From Macrobrachium rosenbergii (taxonomy: Eukaryota > Arthropoda > Malacostraca > Decapoda > Palaemonidae), in assembly GCF_040412425.1 (NCBI RefSeq), contig NC_089777.1:36391537-36455536 (forward strand): a stretch of 64,000 nt of DNA. The letters run 5' to 3'. The notes under the pieces are model-generated. The model had not been told where the DNA came from and ran no database searches. It saw only the letters and a program-made list of their open reading frames with translations. The position numbers were made by a program, and so were the translations under genes. Shown here in pieces: positions 1-11,060 of the stretch (positions within the stretch are counted from its first letter, which is position 1; each line of letters begins with the position of its first letter).

Positions 1-399
1 CAGCACATTCCTTGTTGGATTTCATCAAAGAGGGTGACCTAGTATTGTTTTTGCCAACCTAAAGGATGCATATTGTTCATATGCGGAACAAACCTGTGGT
101 CTTAACATAAGGATAAATTCTTCCAGTGCCAACTGGAAACTGGTAAAAAACATAAAATTGTAGAACAAGAAATTGGTGGCAACAGGGTTCAGCCAGTGGG
201 ATGAGAGAGGAGGAATCAGCCAACCTTCTCTCACCCATGATGCCACGACGCATCCAGTTTCTTCCTTACCACCTTGCTGGTAGGACGTGCTACTGCTCTT
301 CCTACCAAAGCTGATGTTTTCCTTCCCTCCTTGCCTGTGTTTTCCTAGGTTTGATTCCTTGTTTTATGAGATATATAGTGTTATATTGTGTTTTTTTAC
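1..399. other. unassigned sequence
   Basis: No gene or clear repeat boundary is visible. A short stretch near 55-75 could read as a reverse-transcriptase-like LKDAY motif, but the flanking frame is not RT-like, so I do not assign it. The stretch lies just upstream of a deleted DIRS remnant and may belong to it. Confidence 0.3.
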
Positions 400-1300
400 T
401 TGTTTTGCTTTTGAAAATGCAAACCCAAAGACTGATCCTCATTCATCTTGCAGCAGATACAGATCTAATGCATCTAATGGTACTAATCCTTGTTCTGAGT
501 GTCGTTCTTGGCCTCCTAAGCAGTGGAGGATCTTTGCCAAGAAGAGGCAACGTAAGAGGAAGTTGGAGGCGCTATCTTGGAAGGGGTTTTCTCCGCCTTC
601 AGTGGCTGCTTCTCAGGCTCGTTTTTGTGTTTCACCTCTTCCTTGTCCCAACTTCCTCCAGTTACTACATCTTCCTTGGAAGATTTTACCCCTTCCCATT
701 CTTCTATCGCTTCGTCCATGGAAGTTTCAGGAGAGGAGTCAGGAGATTTCATCTCTTTTGCTGCCCCCGCCATGCATATGTTCTGTTACCCAACCATCAA
801 GTCTCCAGGAAGTATCTCCACTTTGTCTGCGGAGGGACCTTTTACCATTTCAAGGTTTTGTGCTCCATGCTAGCAACGTCACCTCAAGATAACCCTTCTG
901 TATATCTTAACGAAGAGGTTCAGCTACTCCAGGACAGAGATCACCCTCTCATCTTTTGTCTTGATGTGAAGGTCATGATTAGTTAGAAGTCACATATGGA
1001 AACTAACCAGCAAGTCCTATGAAAGTGACTTTTCATGCTAGACTGAACAGATTTTCCACTGCTTCCAGAGGTTCTCAGCAGCCATATATCAGGAGAAGTG
1101 GGCTTTCTTATATTATTGGTGTTGTCGATTGGGTGCTCTGGTTGGAGCAGTCCTACAAAAGATTGCAGACCTCCACATCCACCTTCATCACCTTCAGCAA
1201 GATAAGCTGCTCCAAGCCCTTGTAATGAAAAGCTATCACTTTGCCAGGTCTTTGACTGAACACGTTTAACCTGTCCTCTTTGTCCATACTCATAAGGAAC
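400..1300 (+). pseudogene. Deleted DIRS-like retrotransposon remnant
   Basis: Three pieces of a DIRS element are joined by deletions. At about 425-580 a gag-like segment reads DPHSSCSRYR followed by CSECRSW, the same cysteine-rich signature seen in the gag starts at 1481, 12778 and 25918. At about 790-880 there is a reverse-transcriptase segment (SRKYLHFVCGGTFYHFK, then LATSPQ), matching the conserved SRKYLRF block of DIRS RTs. At about 1020-1230, in shifted frames, a tyrosine-recombinase N-terminal core segment resembles the corresponding part of the D copy near 43790-43920. Frameshifts and stops occur throughout. The order gag-RT-YR on the + strand supports a DIRS origin; the exact ends are not resolved. 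Confidence 0.6.
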
Positions 1301-1480
1301 TTCAAACAGTCTTGCCTACCACACAGACCGAGGCTTCCATAGTGGGTTGTGTTCCTGTACTCAGTAGCTGAAGCCAGGTCCTGTATTAGCTACCGATGGA
1401 AGCTTTGGATATAGGTCTCATACTCAAGACTGTTTTTCTGCTAGCCTTCATTGGAGGAGTGGGTAGTGTGATGATTAGCA

Positions 1481-3600
1481 ATGTCGGACTGTAGCTTCTC
1501 CAGCATTAGATATTGTAGGGAGGGTTGTAAAACACGCTTGACTAAAACAACTTACGACCCCCATACTGTTTGCTCTAACTATAGGGGACAAACTTGTTCA
1601 AAGGACTTGACTTATGATAAATGTAAAGATTGGGACAAAAGGCAGTGGAAGGTATTAAAGTCTCATTTAGAAAAGCTAGATAGAGATGGAAAAGGACAGA
1701 TAGAAAAAGGAAGGTGGCCTCTAGAGCCGAGATTAGGGTTTGTAGTCTATAACCGGCTCCTAACCTAAGTGTAGATGATCGAGCCATTCCTTCTTCCTCT
1801 GCTTTAGCCCTGTCCTCCATCCTTAGTCCTCCTAATATTGTTAGTAATGTACCATCTACTCCTGTGCCCAGCTCCCATGCTTCCGAACCCGATGGCATTG
1901 CCAGCCTTGAGTGTAGGTTTGAACGTAGATTTGACCTTGTAGTGAACACCTTTACTGAATTTGTCCTGTTGGACAAAGTGAATAGTGTAGTGGCAGTGCC
2001 AGTGGAGGGGGTGGCTGTCCGTCCTGTTGACCCTCCCAGACAAAGGTCCCTGTCACACTCCCCTAAACCTGGGAGAAGACATACCGGAGATCCAAAGGAG
2101 GTTGAGGGAGCTTGTTCACGGGCAGTCGCTATCTCAATAGAACCTATTACTAGTGATTCGTGTAGTGGAAAACCCTCAGACTCCCCTGATATGAGGCGTT
2201 CTAGGCATATTCCATCCCTTCAAAAGATGTAGCGACAACGAGCTGTCTCCTATTCCATCAAAACGGACTAGAGATCCCTCTCTCAGTCCTCAACCAGGTT
2301 GCAGTGCCTGGTGCAGCCTGGCTTACTTTACACCAGAGTGCCAGTATTTGGCGCCCAGATGCTCATCAAAGAAGAAGTGCTCCTCATCGTCCTCTAGGCT
2401 CCCACAAGAGCGCCCAGTGTACTCAGCCGAGCGACATACATCAGTCACAGTCTCCAAATGCCCAGTGCCAACTCATGAGCACCTGCAGACTGGCTATATA
2501 TGCTCGGCGCCAGTTGCCAAGAGTTCGGTGCCAGCTGCCAAGTACCCACTGCCAGCTGAACACCCATCCAGATCTAGTTCGCCTGCACCCGCAGCGGAAG
2601 ACCCATCTTTAACTCACATTTAACAACAGTTGGCAGACGTTTTAGGATTACTTAAGGCTTCTGCTGAGATTAAGCCTTCCAATACCTTATCCATGTCACT
2701 GATCTCTTCTGTTGAGGAGGAACAGATAATTCAAGAATCAGCTCCTTCAGCGTACGCCTCTCTTTTAGGATATTTTTTATTGACTTTTCCATCGCATTTT
2801 CAGCCAGCTACTCCAGTTTTGCCAGCCTCTACTTTCCTAATGAGGAATCAAGTGGACCCCAGCTCTCGGCTTCCCAGGATGGTTCTTTCTTCTTCTTCGA
2901 AGAAAGCTCCTAAGGAGGTTGAAGATTGTTTGGCACTGAAAAGGGAGCAAGGGAAGGCCGCTTTTGCCCTGCCTCTGGCAAGACTTACAGCCAGGAGATA
3001 GGCTACATGTCCTATTCTACTGAAGAAGCCCCATCCCTGGGAGGTGCTGCCTCATCCCCGGGGGACTTATCAGGGTTGATTGACTCTGCACACCGTTCTG
3101 CCTTCTTTTCAACCAAAGTAATGTTTGCTCCCTCGGAGTTAGACCACCTTGTAAAAAGTGATTTTAAAGTTTTTGAAGTCTTCAGTTTCCTCGATTGGAC
3201 GGTCAGAGCTCTTGCCGCTAAGATTGAGGACTGGTGATTTGGCAGTGGACCATTGTTCGGACTGGCTGAGCATACTGTCATGTGCCGATAAAGCCATAAG
3301 TGATGGTTCCTCAGAGCTTGTGGCCCTTTTCTCTCTTGGAGTGCTCAAGAAAGGGAATTGTGATGCTCTTTCACCACTAAAGGAGTGGCTTCGATCCAAA
3401 AGTCAGCCATGATGTATTCTACGTTAGATAAGCAGTATCCTTTTCCCCAATTGGCGCTTAGAGAAATAGCCACTGACTTGCAGAAGTCTTTGTAGGACTT
3501 ACTGGAGCAATCATCGAGGCGCCCCAAAGAGCACTCGTCCTTTGGTATGAAATCTGTCTCTCCTCTACAACAGCGGCCCTTTCACAGAGGTAGATGGGTT
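1481..3600 (+). pseudogene. DIRS-A gag-like ORF1, broken
   Basis: The reading frame begins MSDCSFSSIRYC and carries a cysteine-rich N-terminal signature (DPHTVCSNYRGQTC) shared with copies B and D. After a stop at 1766 homology continues in other frames. About 2029-2230 (RQRSLSHSPKPGRR) matches the D copy at 40030-40075. About 3010-3410 carries the conserved gag core VFSFLDWTVRAL and LSCADKAISDGSSELV, aligning with FNFLDWCLGAL and LNCMDKAVRDGSEELA in copy B. The proximal part is proline/serine-rich, with a P-V-P-A-type low-complexity stretch at 2450-2600. Gag packages element RNA; here at least three frameshifts prevent a full-length product. Confidence 0.65.
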
Positions 3601-5470
3601 TCCTTCCAGACCTCATTCACCAGTACATTTTACAGCAAGATCCTGCAAGAGGACTTCCTCCAAACAATAGCCTAAAAGGTGGTGCATCTGTCTGTGTACC
3701 TGTGGGAGCCAGACTCCTCCTCTTCTGGGAGGGGTGGAGTGTCAGAGGCGCAGAGCAATGGACAGTCGAAATCCTGAAGGAGAGTTACTCTATCCCATTC
3801 AAGGAGTATCCTCCACTCGTGTCCACTCCGATCGCATTGACGGCCTACCTGAAAGGCTCTGAGAGGTTTGCAGCTTTGTTGGAGGAAGTGTCGTCCCTCC
3901 TGCAGAAGTGATCCATAGAGGAAGTGGAAGACCACACAACGAAAGGTTTTTACAACCGCGTTTTCTTAGTCCCCAAGTCACTGGGGGCGGGGGGTGGTTG
4001 GAGACCTGTCCTCAACATCAGCGCTCTGAACTTCTTCCTCCAGAAGAGGAAGTTCAAATCGGAAACAAGCCAGTTGGTACTATCATCCATTCAAGAGAGC
4101 TACTGGATGATCACCCTAGATGTGCAGGATGCATAATTCCTTGTCCCTGTCCATCCAGACTCCAGGAAATACCTCAGATTCATTTTCGAGGACAGAGTCT
4201 TCCAATTTTGAGCCCTGTGTTTCGGCCTCTCCACAGCTCTGCAAGTACAGTATTTACTTGAGTGCTAGCACCTCTCGCAAAGTGCCTGCACCTTCTAAGC
4301 ATCAACATATGCCTATACCTGGACGACTGGTTTCTCTGTTCATTGTCACAGGAACAGTGCGTGAAGGATCTTCAGAAAACCCTTCTCCTAACCCAGGAAC
4401 TAGCGTTATTGATGAACTTACAGAAATCTCAATTGACCCCGACTCATTACAGAAATTTCAATTGACCCCGACTCAGGAGATTCTCTATTTAGGGATAAGG
4501 ATAAACTCTAAGTTTTCGGGCTTTTCCGTCTCCCAAGAGAATGGAATCCTGCCTACAGACAGTATATGACCTTTCGCTCTTGTCTTGTTCAGTGAATCAA
4601 TGGATGAGCCTTTTGGGAATTCTCACATCCATTGAGCAGCTCATGAAGTTAGGAAGACTGCATATGAGACCTCTGCAGTTCTTCCTAAAGGCAAGTTGGG
4701 ACAGGAAGGAACAACCAGATTCTGTGATGTTCCCCATAACGACAGAAATAAAATCGGACCTGCAATGGTGGACATCCGAAGACAGACTTGGAGGGAAAGT
4801 CAGTGCGCCTTGTAAGCCCCGACTTAGACTTCTTTACAGATGCCTCAGACCTAGGCTTGGGAGCCCTTCTGGGGAACTTGGAAGCTTTCAGAACATGGTC
4901 TCCAGAACAACAAAGTCTACATATAAATGTGAAGGAACTGACTGCCATTCATCTTGGCCTAATTTCCTTTGTAGAGGCAGTCACAGACAAGAGCGAGGTG
5001 GTGCACTTGGACAACACCACAGCCCTTTCCTAAACAAAGAAGCAAGGCGGGACCCACTCCTTCTCTCTTTGCGAAGCCGTGGAGGAACTTCTTATCTGGG
5101 CCGACAAGAATCAGGTGAAGATAGTCACCTGCTTCATTCAAGGAAAAAGAATGTCTTAGCAGACAAACTAAGTCATTGGGGGCAAATCCTTCCAACAGAG
5201 TGAACCCTGAACTCCTTGGTCGGCAAGAGTCTATGGAAGTTGTGGGGCAGACTGACTGTGGACCTGTTCGTCACATCAAAGAACCATCATCTTCCTCTGT
5301 TTTGTTTGCTGGTTCTGGACCCTCAAGCTTGGGACAACCATCATAATGCTCGTAATTTGGTTAAACTTGAATCTTTACAAGCCTTCCCTCCATTCAACAT
5401 GGTAAGGGAGGTCCTCAACAAATTTTGGTTCTATCACAATGTGATGATGACTCTGGTAGCTCCTTTTTAG
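3594..5470 (+). pseudogene. DIRS-A reverse transcriptase / RNase H, broken
   Basis: The RT palm is readable across frames: GFYNRVFLVPK and GGWRPVLNISALN near 3943-4035, LDVQDA followed by a stop near 4116-4136, DSRKYLRF near 4155, and the catalytic box CLYLDDW at about 4307-4330 with both aspartates present. RNase H follows at 4788-5210, with FTDASDLGLGALL (first Asp), NVKELTAI (Glu), VHLDNTTALS (Asp) and LADKLSHW (Asp). A post-RNase H linker with VDLFVTSKNHHLPLFCLLV ends near 5470. There is a stop directly after DNTTALS and several frame changes. The enzyme would copy element RNA to DNA; this copy cannot make it intact. Confidence 0.75.
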
Positions 5471-5579
5471 CCACTTAAGGAATGATTCCTGGACCTTCTG
5501 AAACTTATATAGTAGTGGATTTTCCAAGACTGCTCACACAAAATCCACGTCTACTCAAACAGCCCCACCTTAGGAAATT

Positions 5580-6845
5580 CCATCAAGGACTATCCGCTTT
5601 AGCTATGACAGGCTTCAGACTGTCAGGAGACTCGTCAGAGTGAAGGGATTTTCAAGGCAAGCTGCAGGAGCTATTACAAGATGTAGGTGTCAGTCTTCAT
5701 GCCAAGCCTGTCATGCAAAGTGGGCTGTCTTCTGTCGATGTAGCAGTCATAACATCTCGTCTGCTAAAACCTCTATAGGCCAGGTAGCAGACTTCCTCCT
5801 ATTCCTGAGGACTGCCAAGGGACTCTCTTCATCCACCATCAAAGGCTATAGAGCAGTGCTGGGATCTGTATTTAAGTGTAGGTGCTTAGATTTGGCTTCT
5901 AACCAAGATATTAGTGACCTCATTAAGTCCTTTGGGACTTTCAAGCAAGCAAGAGCTGACTCCGTGACTTGGAACTTGGATGCAGTTCTAAAGTGGTTAA
6001 CGGGCCCAGCTCTCCATTCCACGTCCCTTAAGGGCTTGATGAGGAAAACTGTCAAATTAGTGAGTGAACTACAGGCCATAAACAAGCAAATTGGTTTCGC
6101 ATAAGGAGACACAGTCTGTACCTTTATGCTAGGTTTCTTGGTCAAAAACGAGACACCATCCAACCCATGGCCGCACTTGTTTACCATTAAAAATCTTACG
6201 GACATCCTCGGCCCAGAAGAGGAGGAAAGGGTCCTTTGCCCTGTTAGGGCCCTTAGGTATTATGTGGACAGAACCAAGAAAATCAGAGGCCCTTCCAGCA
6301 ATCTCGGGTGCTCTGTCAAGAATCCCCCTTGGTCTCTATCAAAAAATGCATTGTCATTTTTCCTGAGAAACCTTATTTCAGAGGCTCACTCACAGATGCA
6401 GGAAGGTGTACAGGCAGTCCCCGGTTACCGTCGATCCGGTTTTATGGTGCGTGTCTTGCGACGACGATAACCGGATTTTCGACACCAATTCCCAGTTATC
6501 AGTGCTGATCCTCAGATATTGGCGGCGCTGATAACCGAGGATAGGCACTATTATCGCCGATTTTCGGTTGTCAGCGATTTTCGGTTATCGTCACGCTGTT
6601 GGGAATGGAACCCCACCGATAACTTGGGAGATCAGAGCGGTCGCCACCTCATACACATTCAGGCATTATACAGTACGTCACTTTGGCAGTCAACTTACTG
6701 GAAGTGTAATTCCATTTTTACGACTCACTATTTGAAAGAAATAGAGACAGTTTTTGAGAATTGCAGTACCTTGGGTCCGTTATCGGCAGCTGGCAGTATT
6801 GGGGGAAGAAGCATAGGAAGCATTTCCTCCTTGACCTCTTCGCCT
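5580..6845 (+). pseudogene. DIRS-A tyrosine recombinase, catalytic Arg lost and MITE-interrupted
   Basis: The N-terminal core-binding part (RVKGFSRQAAGAI, then TIKGYRAVLGSVF) and the catalytic part (NPWPHLFTIKNLTDILG, LCPVRALRYYVDRTKKIRG) align well with copy D. The catalytic Arg normally in the context ATAKRVSELQ is missing: here KTVKLVSELQ shows a deletion of several residues with Leu in the Arg position. The HxxR region is interrupted by a MITE at about 6411-6631; after it EIRAVAT resumes near 6630. The catalytic Tyr survives in IFTTHYLKEIETVF near 6710-6750. YRs insert DIRS circles into the genome; this one should be inactive. Confidence 0.75.
6411..6631. mobile_element. Tigger/pogo-type MITE in DIRS-A YR
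   Basis: The insertion begins CAGGCAGTCCCCGGTTAC after a TA dinucleotide and is full of inverted GATAACCGG / CCGGTTATC segments, so it can fold on itself. The same start occurs at 22103 and 26781 and, inverted, at 40005. CAG-starting terminal repeats with TA target sites are typical of pogo/Tigger-type Tc1/mariner elements. The right end is diverged (CCGATAACTTGGG) and set by where YR homology resumes. There is no coding capacity. Confidence 0.6.
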
Positions 6846-7295
6846 TGAAATTAGGGTGTCAGGTTTTTTGGGGAGCCTTGGGGTTACATTGTACCCGAGT
6901 ACCCACCAGTCTTTATTGGTAGGGTGGTGGTTTTTAATTATTTTACAATGTAGGTGACAGTGGTCTGGTCTTTTTGTCTTTTGGTGCTGGACCCAGGGTA
7001 AGGGCAACCACTGTAATCTTATGCTTTGTGGGTATTCGGACTACTGGTTTACTCCAAAGCTCCCTCTTAAAAGTAGAGACTACTCGCGGCTATTCTGCTA
7101 AGTCACTACAGGTCGAGATGAGCACCGACCAGAGGCAGTAATCACCTGCTGAAGCTCTCTTACAAGGTAAGGAAACAACAAGCATTTTACCAATGCTAAC
7201 AGATTCCATGTTTCAAATTCATCTTCGTACCTGACTGCTTTTGGAACAGAAAATGTCCATATATCCCACCTCCTATCAATGTGTGATTCAGCTAT

Positions 7296-7625
7296 GTAAT
7301 TACTGTACTTCGTAAGTTATTTACATGAAAATGGTATTTTCATAAAATTAAGTTTCATATATACTTATCAAGTAATTACAAATCGGAGCCCTTCCTCCTC
7401 CCCTCTCATGGACATAAAAGCACAAAAGAAGTGAGCTCCTCTGTTTTTTTGTTCCTATTATTCCCTGATAGAGGGTGGGGTAGTCACCTACATGAAAACT
7501 ACAGCAGCGCTACCGTGAATTTCAAATTTAAGCTGCTGTGCGCAAGTGGAAAAGTATAGCTATGTAATTACTGTACTTGGTAAGTATATGTGAAACTTAA
7601 TTTTATTATGAAAATACCATTTTCT
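7296..7625. repeat. Foldback 3' end of DIRS-A
   Basis: Two arms are reverse complements. About 7328-7380 (AAAATGGTATTTTCATAAAA, then a TACTTATCAAGTAATTAC block) pairs with about 7565-7622. An additional copy of the TGTAATTACTGTACTT motif at about 7297 precedes the left arm. This is the DIRS layout of an internal complementary region abutting the right terminal repeat, and the same layout occurs at the right end of copy B. The right arm contains GGTAAGTA, a good splice-donor match at about 7579. Confidence 0.7.
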
Positions 7626-8239
7626 GGAATCTGCAATTTTAATACAGTATCTGTATTAATTTTAAATTTTACTGTTATTGCAATCATCATGAACTTTAGG
7701 TGTGTAGTTTATCTACTATATATAAAGGTGTAGGTTTGTATGTTAGGAAAAATACAAGTTTTATTTTTAATTTGTTATATTTGTAGGATGAAATGTTATA
7801 GATAAGAATTTTGGCCACAGCTGTGCAAAAGGAAATATTTATGTTGCAGACATGCAAAAAATTAAGATATACCAGATATATAGTTCAGTTTAGATTGGTT
7901 AGCAAACTAATTCCTTGTCAGGAAAGGAGCTCTTTAAAAGTAGTATAGTGCCATAGAAGAGTTTGGATCTTTTGGAGGGGAAATCGTCTGTAAAGTCTGA
8001 AGAATTTTTGTACAAACTTATGGTTTTCCTTAGCTGTAATTGTAAGTAGCTGGCTTGACTTAGTCTTTTAGAAACCATTTTTAAGTAGATATAATTAGTA
8101 CGCATTAAATGTTACACTTGTGGTTTCTCATTAACTGTAGAAGTAAGTGATAGTTATTGATATTGGTAATATGTGAATCCTTGAGGTTCTCACAGTAATC
8201 TGTTTGACTACGTATCTTTCCAGAACTTTTCTAAATGAG
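7626..8239. other. AT-rich sequence upstream of first BACE exon
   Basis: No gene is seen. About 7727-7775 contains GGTTTGTATGTTAGGAAAAA, which also occurs (as diverged copies) in the foldback termini at 56150-56462 and 48160-48450, so it is probably a solo fragment of a DIRS terminal repeat. A possible splice acceptor (TATCTTTCCAG) ends at 8223. No TATA or initiator can be assigned with confidence. Confidence 0.4.
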
Positions 8240-8428
8240 ATGACGGTGGCTGTATATCCGTTTTGTCCGAGCATTGGACTGCAAGTAATATTTCTTTTCA
8301 AATTGATCTCATTGACAACTGGTCATCCCCCAGTTAGTACTCAGTCACCAAACTTTGCTTGGAACTTGCACGGAAAACCTGGTGATGGATATTATACAGA
8401 AGTTGAAATTGGAACACCACCACAAAAG
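8240..8428 (+). CDS. BACE: BACE-like aspartic protease, first recognisable coding exon
   Basis: The exon encodes the mature N-terminal strand of a beta-secretase: NLHGKPGDGYYTEVEIG then TPPQK, matching the GKxGxGYYxEMxxGxPPQ segment of BACE proteins just before the first catalytic loop. It ends at a GT donor (CACAAAAG|GTAACT) in phase 0 and continues into the exon at 12035. An ATG at 8240 would give 63 residues, with a hydrophobic stretch (LQVIFLFKLISL) that could serve as a signal peptide. The start is uncertain, however: the frame is open back to 8204 and acceptor-like AGs end at 8223 and 8333, so an upstream exon could supply the signal and propeptide. BACE is a type I membrane protease of the endosomal/Golgi system that cleaves membrane-protein ectodomains. 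Confidence 0.78.
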
Positions 8429-8741
8429 GTAACTTTTTTTTTGTTTCTGTTTCATATTTTCTGTTGGTGTTAGATGAAGGAAGCTTCTTTTTTAATTAAA
8501 TGAATTGTATGTTTGCAGTAAATAGTCCCAGCTTCCACAAGAGTGATGCATTATATCATGACCAGTTGAATTGGAAAAAATTGCTTACAAATTTTCACTG
8601 ATTATAGGAAAAATAGCATATGTTTTCAAGTGATTGCATCCCAACCACTGTATGACCCTGCACTGATGTAGCTTTTGAGTCAAATACAGTTAAATAGTAT
8701 ACCTTACAATTACTTAGAGCATAAATTTATGAAAAAGTGTG

Positions 8742-9037
8742 ATTAGGAATATAGTACAGTATATTAAAAATAAAAAATATTCTTGGAAAGATTTTCAAAG
8801 TTCAAAGTGATTGCAACCCAACCCATGACCCTATGTCCACCTATAATTTTTACTCTAAATTGAATACCCTTTATTTTCACATAGAATATCAAATCTATGT
8901 GAAAATAAAGGGGATTCAGTTTAGAGTAAAAATTATAGGTGGACATAGGGTCATGGGTTGGGTTGCAATCACTGAACTTTGAAAATCTTTCCAAGAATAT
9001 TTTTTATTTTTAATATACTGTACTATATTCCTAATCA
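8742..9037. repeat. Near-perfect inverted repeat with 143-bp arms
   Basis: The left arm 8742-8884 and right arm 8895-9037 are nearly exact reverse complements around a loop of about 10 nt. For example GATTAGGAATATAGTACAG near the left edge pairs with CTGTACTATATTCCTAATC at the right edge, and the tip is ACATAG/CTATGT. Mismatches are few. A more diverged direct copy of part of the arm seems present at about 8618-8690 (TTCAAGTGATTGCATCCC). It lies in BACE intron 1 and would form a long hairpin in the pre-mRNA. No TIR/TSD typical of a MITE is obvious. Confidence 0.9.
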
Positions 9038-10149
9038 AGAAAAAGTTGATTAGGAACATTAAAAAAAATATCTGGTAAACATTACATGGTAATCCATATC
9101 TAATTCAAGTGAAATTTCTCCTTCCCACCTTTCCATAGAGTCCCATGAGGCTTCAAAGTCACCATCCAGAGCAATCAGCTCTGATGACAGCTGTTGTTGG
9201 GAAGGGTACTGTTGAAATTAGTTAATGACTCAGACTAGGTTGAGAGTTAAGGAGAGGTGATTCAAAGATCGTAGAGAGTTAGGAGAGGTGACTCAGACTA
9301 TTTGGAGAGTTCAGGAGGGCAGGTTGTTGTGATGACGATGGATGAAGAGAGGCTCCTAGGCCAGACATCAAAGGCAGTCATCACATGAACAGTCTGAGTG
9401 GCAGGGTATTGTTTGATTTTAGCAAACTAACGTCCTTTGTTACAGAGTTTTGGGGGATGTACTCCCTGGAAATTTTTACCACATCCCCATATTTTAACCT
9501 GCGTTGTATTGTATTTTGACAACCAAATTTGGAACAGTCTGTTGCCCATATGAGATATTGTGTATAGAATAGGTCTCTCTCCAGAATATATTTTACACCT
9601 TAAACCAGGGACTATTGGTTAAAGACCAAAGGGTCCAAGAGGTTTTTTGAATTTTTAAGGGTCTGGAGGTACAATAGTTTCTCTTATTTGTTTTAGCTGC
9701 TGTGTATTCCCTAAAAATTAGACACTGGCTGTCTGTTTGTGTTCAGTGAAACCACTGGCAGCTGGTTGTTAATAGGAAGGGTGCAAAGACTAAGGAGAGT
9801 CAGGACACAGGAGAGAAGGAAGTAGATAAAGGTGGCTGGCCAGCAGGAAAATGAATAAAGAACACTCAGTTAGACGTCTTCTGAGTATGTTACTTCTCCA
9901 ACATATTGTCATAGAGCTTAAGGACCTCACAGAGGTGTTAGGATGAAATTCCTTCATGAAGTTAATAGCATCCCCCAACCATAAAAGGGTATAATGAAGA
10001 CCTCATATATAACACTTTTGGAGCTCTTGCTTCATCTTGCTGTGAGTCGGGATCAGCTTTACAACATCCTCTTCACCTATTCCGTCTGGCATTATGCAGT
10101 AACCGTACAATACTCCTTGCATATGCAATCTACTGAATGGAAGCCCTTG
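9038..10149. other. intron 1, no gene seen
   Basis: There are short imperfect direct repeats of GGAGAGGTGACTCAGACTA type at about 9215-9310. The remainder is unassigned. Some of this may be the decayed C-terminal or flanking part of the antisense pogo-like fossil that follows, but I cannot demonstrate it. Confidence 0.35.
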
Positions 10150-10800
10150 AAGTCATGTAATCATTCAGATCATATCATCCATCATTGTGGTAAGTTGAAG
10201 ACTCAGCTCCATCCCAAACATCAGTGCTGAGGTAGATCGCTTCCTTAATATTTAACTTTTTCTAGTATTTTGTTCTCTGACCATCTTATCAGGTCTAGGA
10301 TTTCGAAAATTGACCAAACTCTTAACCATACACTGCTGGACTATGAACATTGCAATGATTCTGTGGTCCAGGGGCTAGATAAGCACCTTATTGTTATGAG
10401 AAGTCCTCTGTAACCATTTGGTTATTCTGAGAATTATATATCAGCAAGAAGGAGCCTATTTGGAATGCTATTCTGGTTGTCATAGGCTACTGGAAGATTG
10501 ATGAAATGTAACCATCTATGTAGCTGTGGTCAATTGCTATTTTATCCAAGCCTTTAAGTTGGATTTCCAGATTACCCAAAGTTGCTTTTCAGTGAATACC
10601 TCTGCTTTAAATCACCTACAGTGTTGGCTAGCAGTACAAGGGGGATTTGCACCTTCATAGACTTGAATTCATGTGCAGTCCTTTCTTCTCTAACAATAAA
10701 GTCTTGTTGGACATCTACAAGAAGTTACCCATCTTATCTATATTGAAGATGTGCCTGGCACTGTAAATAATATAACGATAATCTTGCTTCAGGATCTCCA
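10150..10800 (-). pseudogene. pogo/Tigger (DDE superfamily) transposase fossil
   Basis: Read on the minus strand from about 10760 downward, the sequence gives HIFNIDKMGNFL, then SNKTLLLEKKG. After a frame change come IPLVLLANTVGDLKQ and YSLKSNFG with SGNP. This matches the DDE core of Tigger/jerky transposases (FNxDETG, a KT-containing block, then a T-L-L-xANxxGD/S and SxNPR block). Further on, minus strand about 10385-10320 reads PLDHRIIAMFIVQ, matching the LLQPxDQGVIxxFK motif, and about 10250-10200 reads LNIKEAIYLSTDVWDGAESSTY, matching the NIxDAIxxIxxxWxxV segment. Many stops and frameshifts mark it as ancient. It is antisense to BACE, and the first catalytic D-E is changed to D-K. Confidence 0.7.
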
Positions 10801-11060
10801 GAAACATCTACGTGGCTGCCTGGCCAGCTTTTGCATTTTTTCCAAATGTCATTAAAAAGTGAAGAGCAGCTCACTTCTCAAGAGCCCTTATACCACCCTT
10901 GATGTGCAACAAATGACCATTTGTAATCTAAGCCTCCAATCCTCTGATTGGCAGCCTAACAAAAGACTTCAGTCTGTATCCTGAACCCAGACAAATAGGA
11001 GCCTCTCTACCTCATCCATGGTTGGGTCAGGTACCGTGATCCCCTTAGCAGCTAAACACG

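Larger units (their letters stand above)
1481..7625 (+). mobile_element. DIRS-like retrotransposon, copy A
   Basis: DIRS elements encode gag, reverse transcriptase plus RNase H, and a tyrosine recombinase in place of a DDE integrase, and they end in inverted repeats with an internal complementary region. All parts are recognisable here in that order: gag 1481-3600, RT/RNase H 3594-5470, YR about 5580-6845 and a foldback 3' end at 7296-7625. No long direct terminal repeats and no aspartic protease or DDE integrase are seen, which argues against LTR elements. The element is decayed: every domain carries stops or frameshifts and a MITE sits in the YR region. The left end is not located; 1481 is the gag start, not the element boundary. 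It is the same family as copies B and D. Confidence 0.8.
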
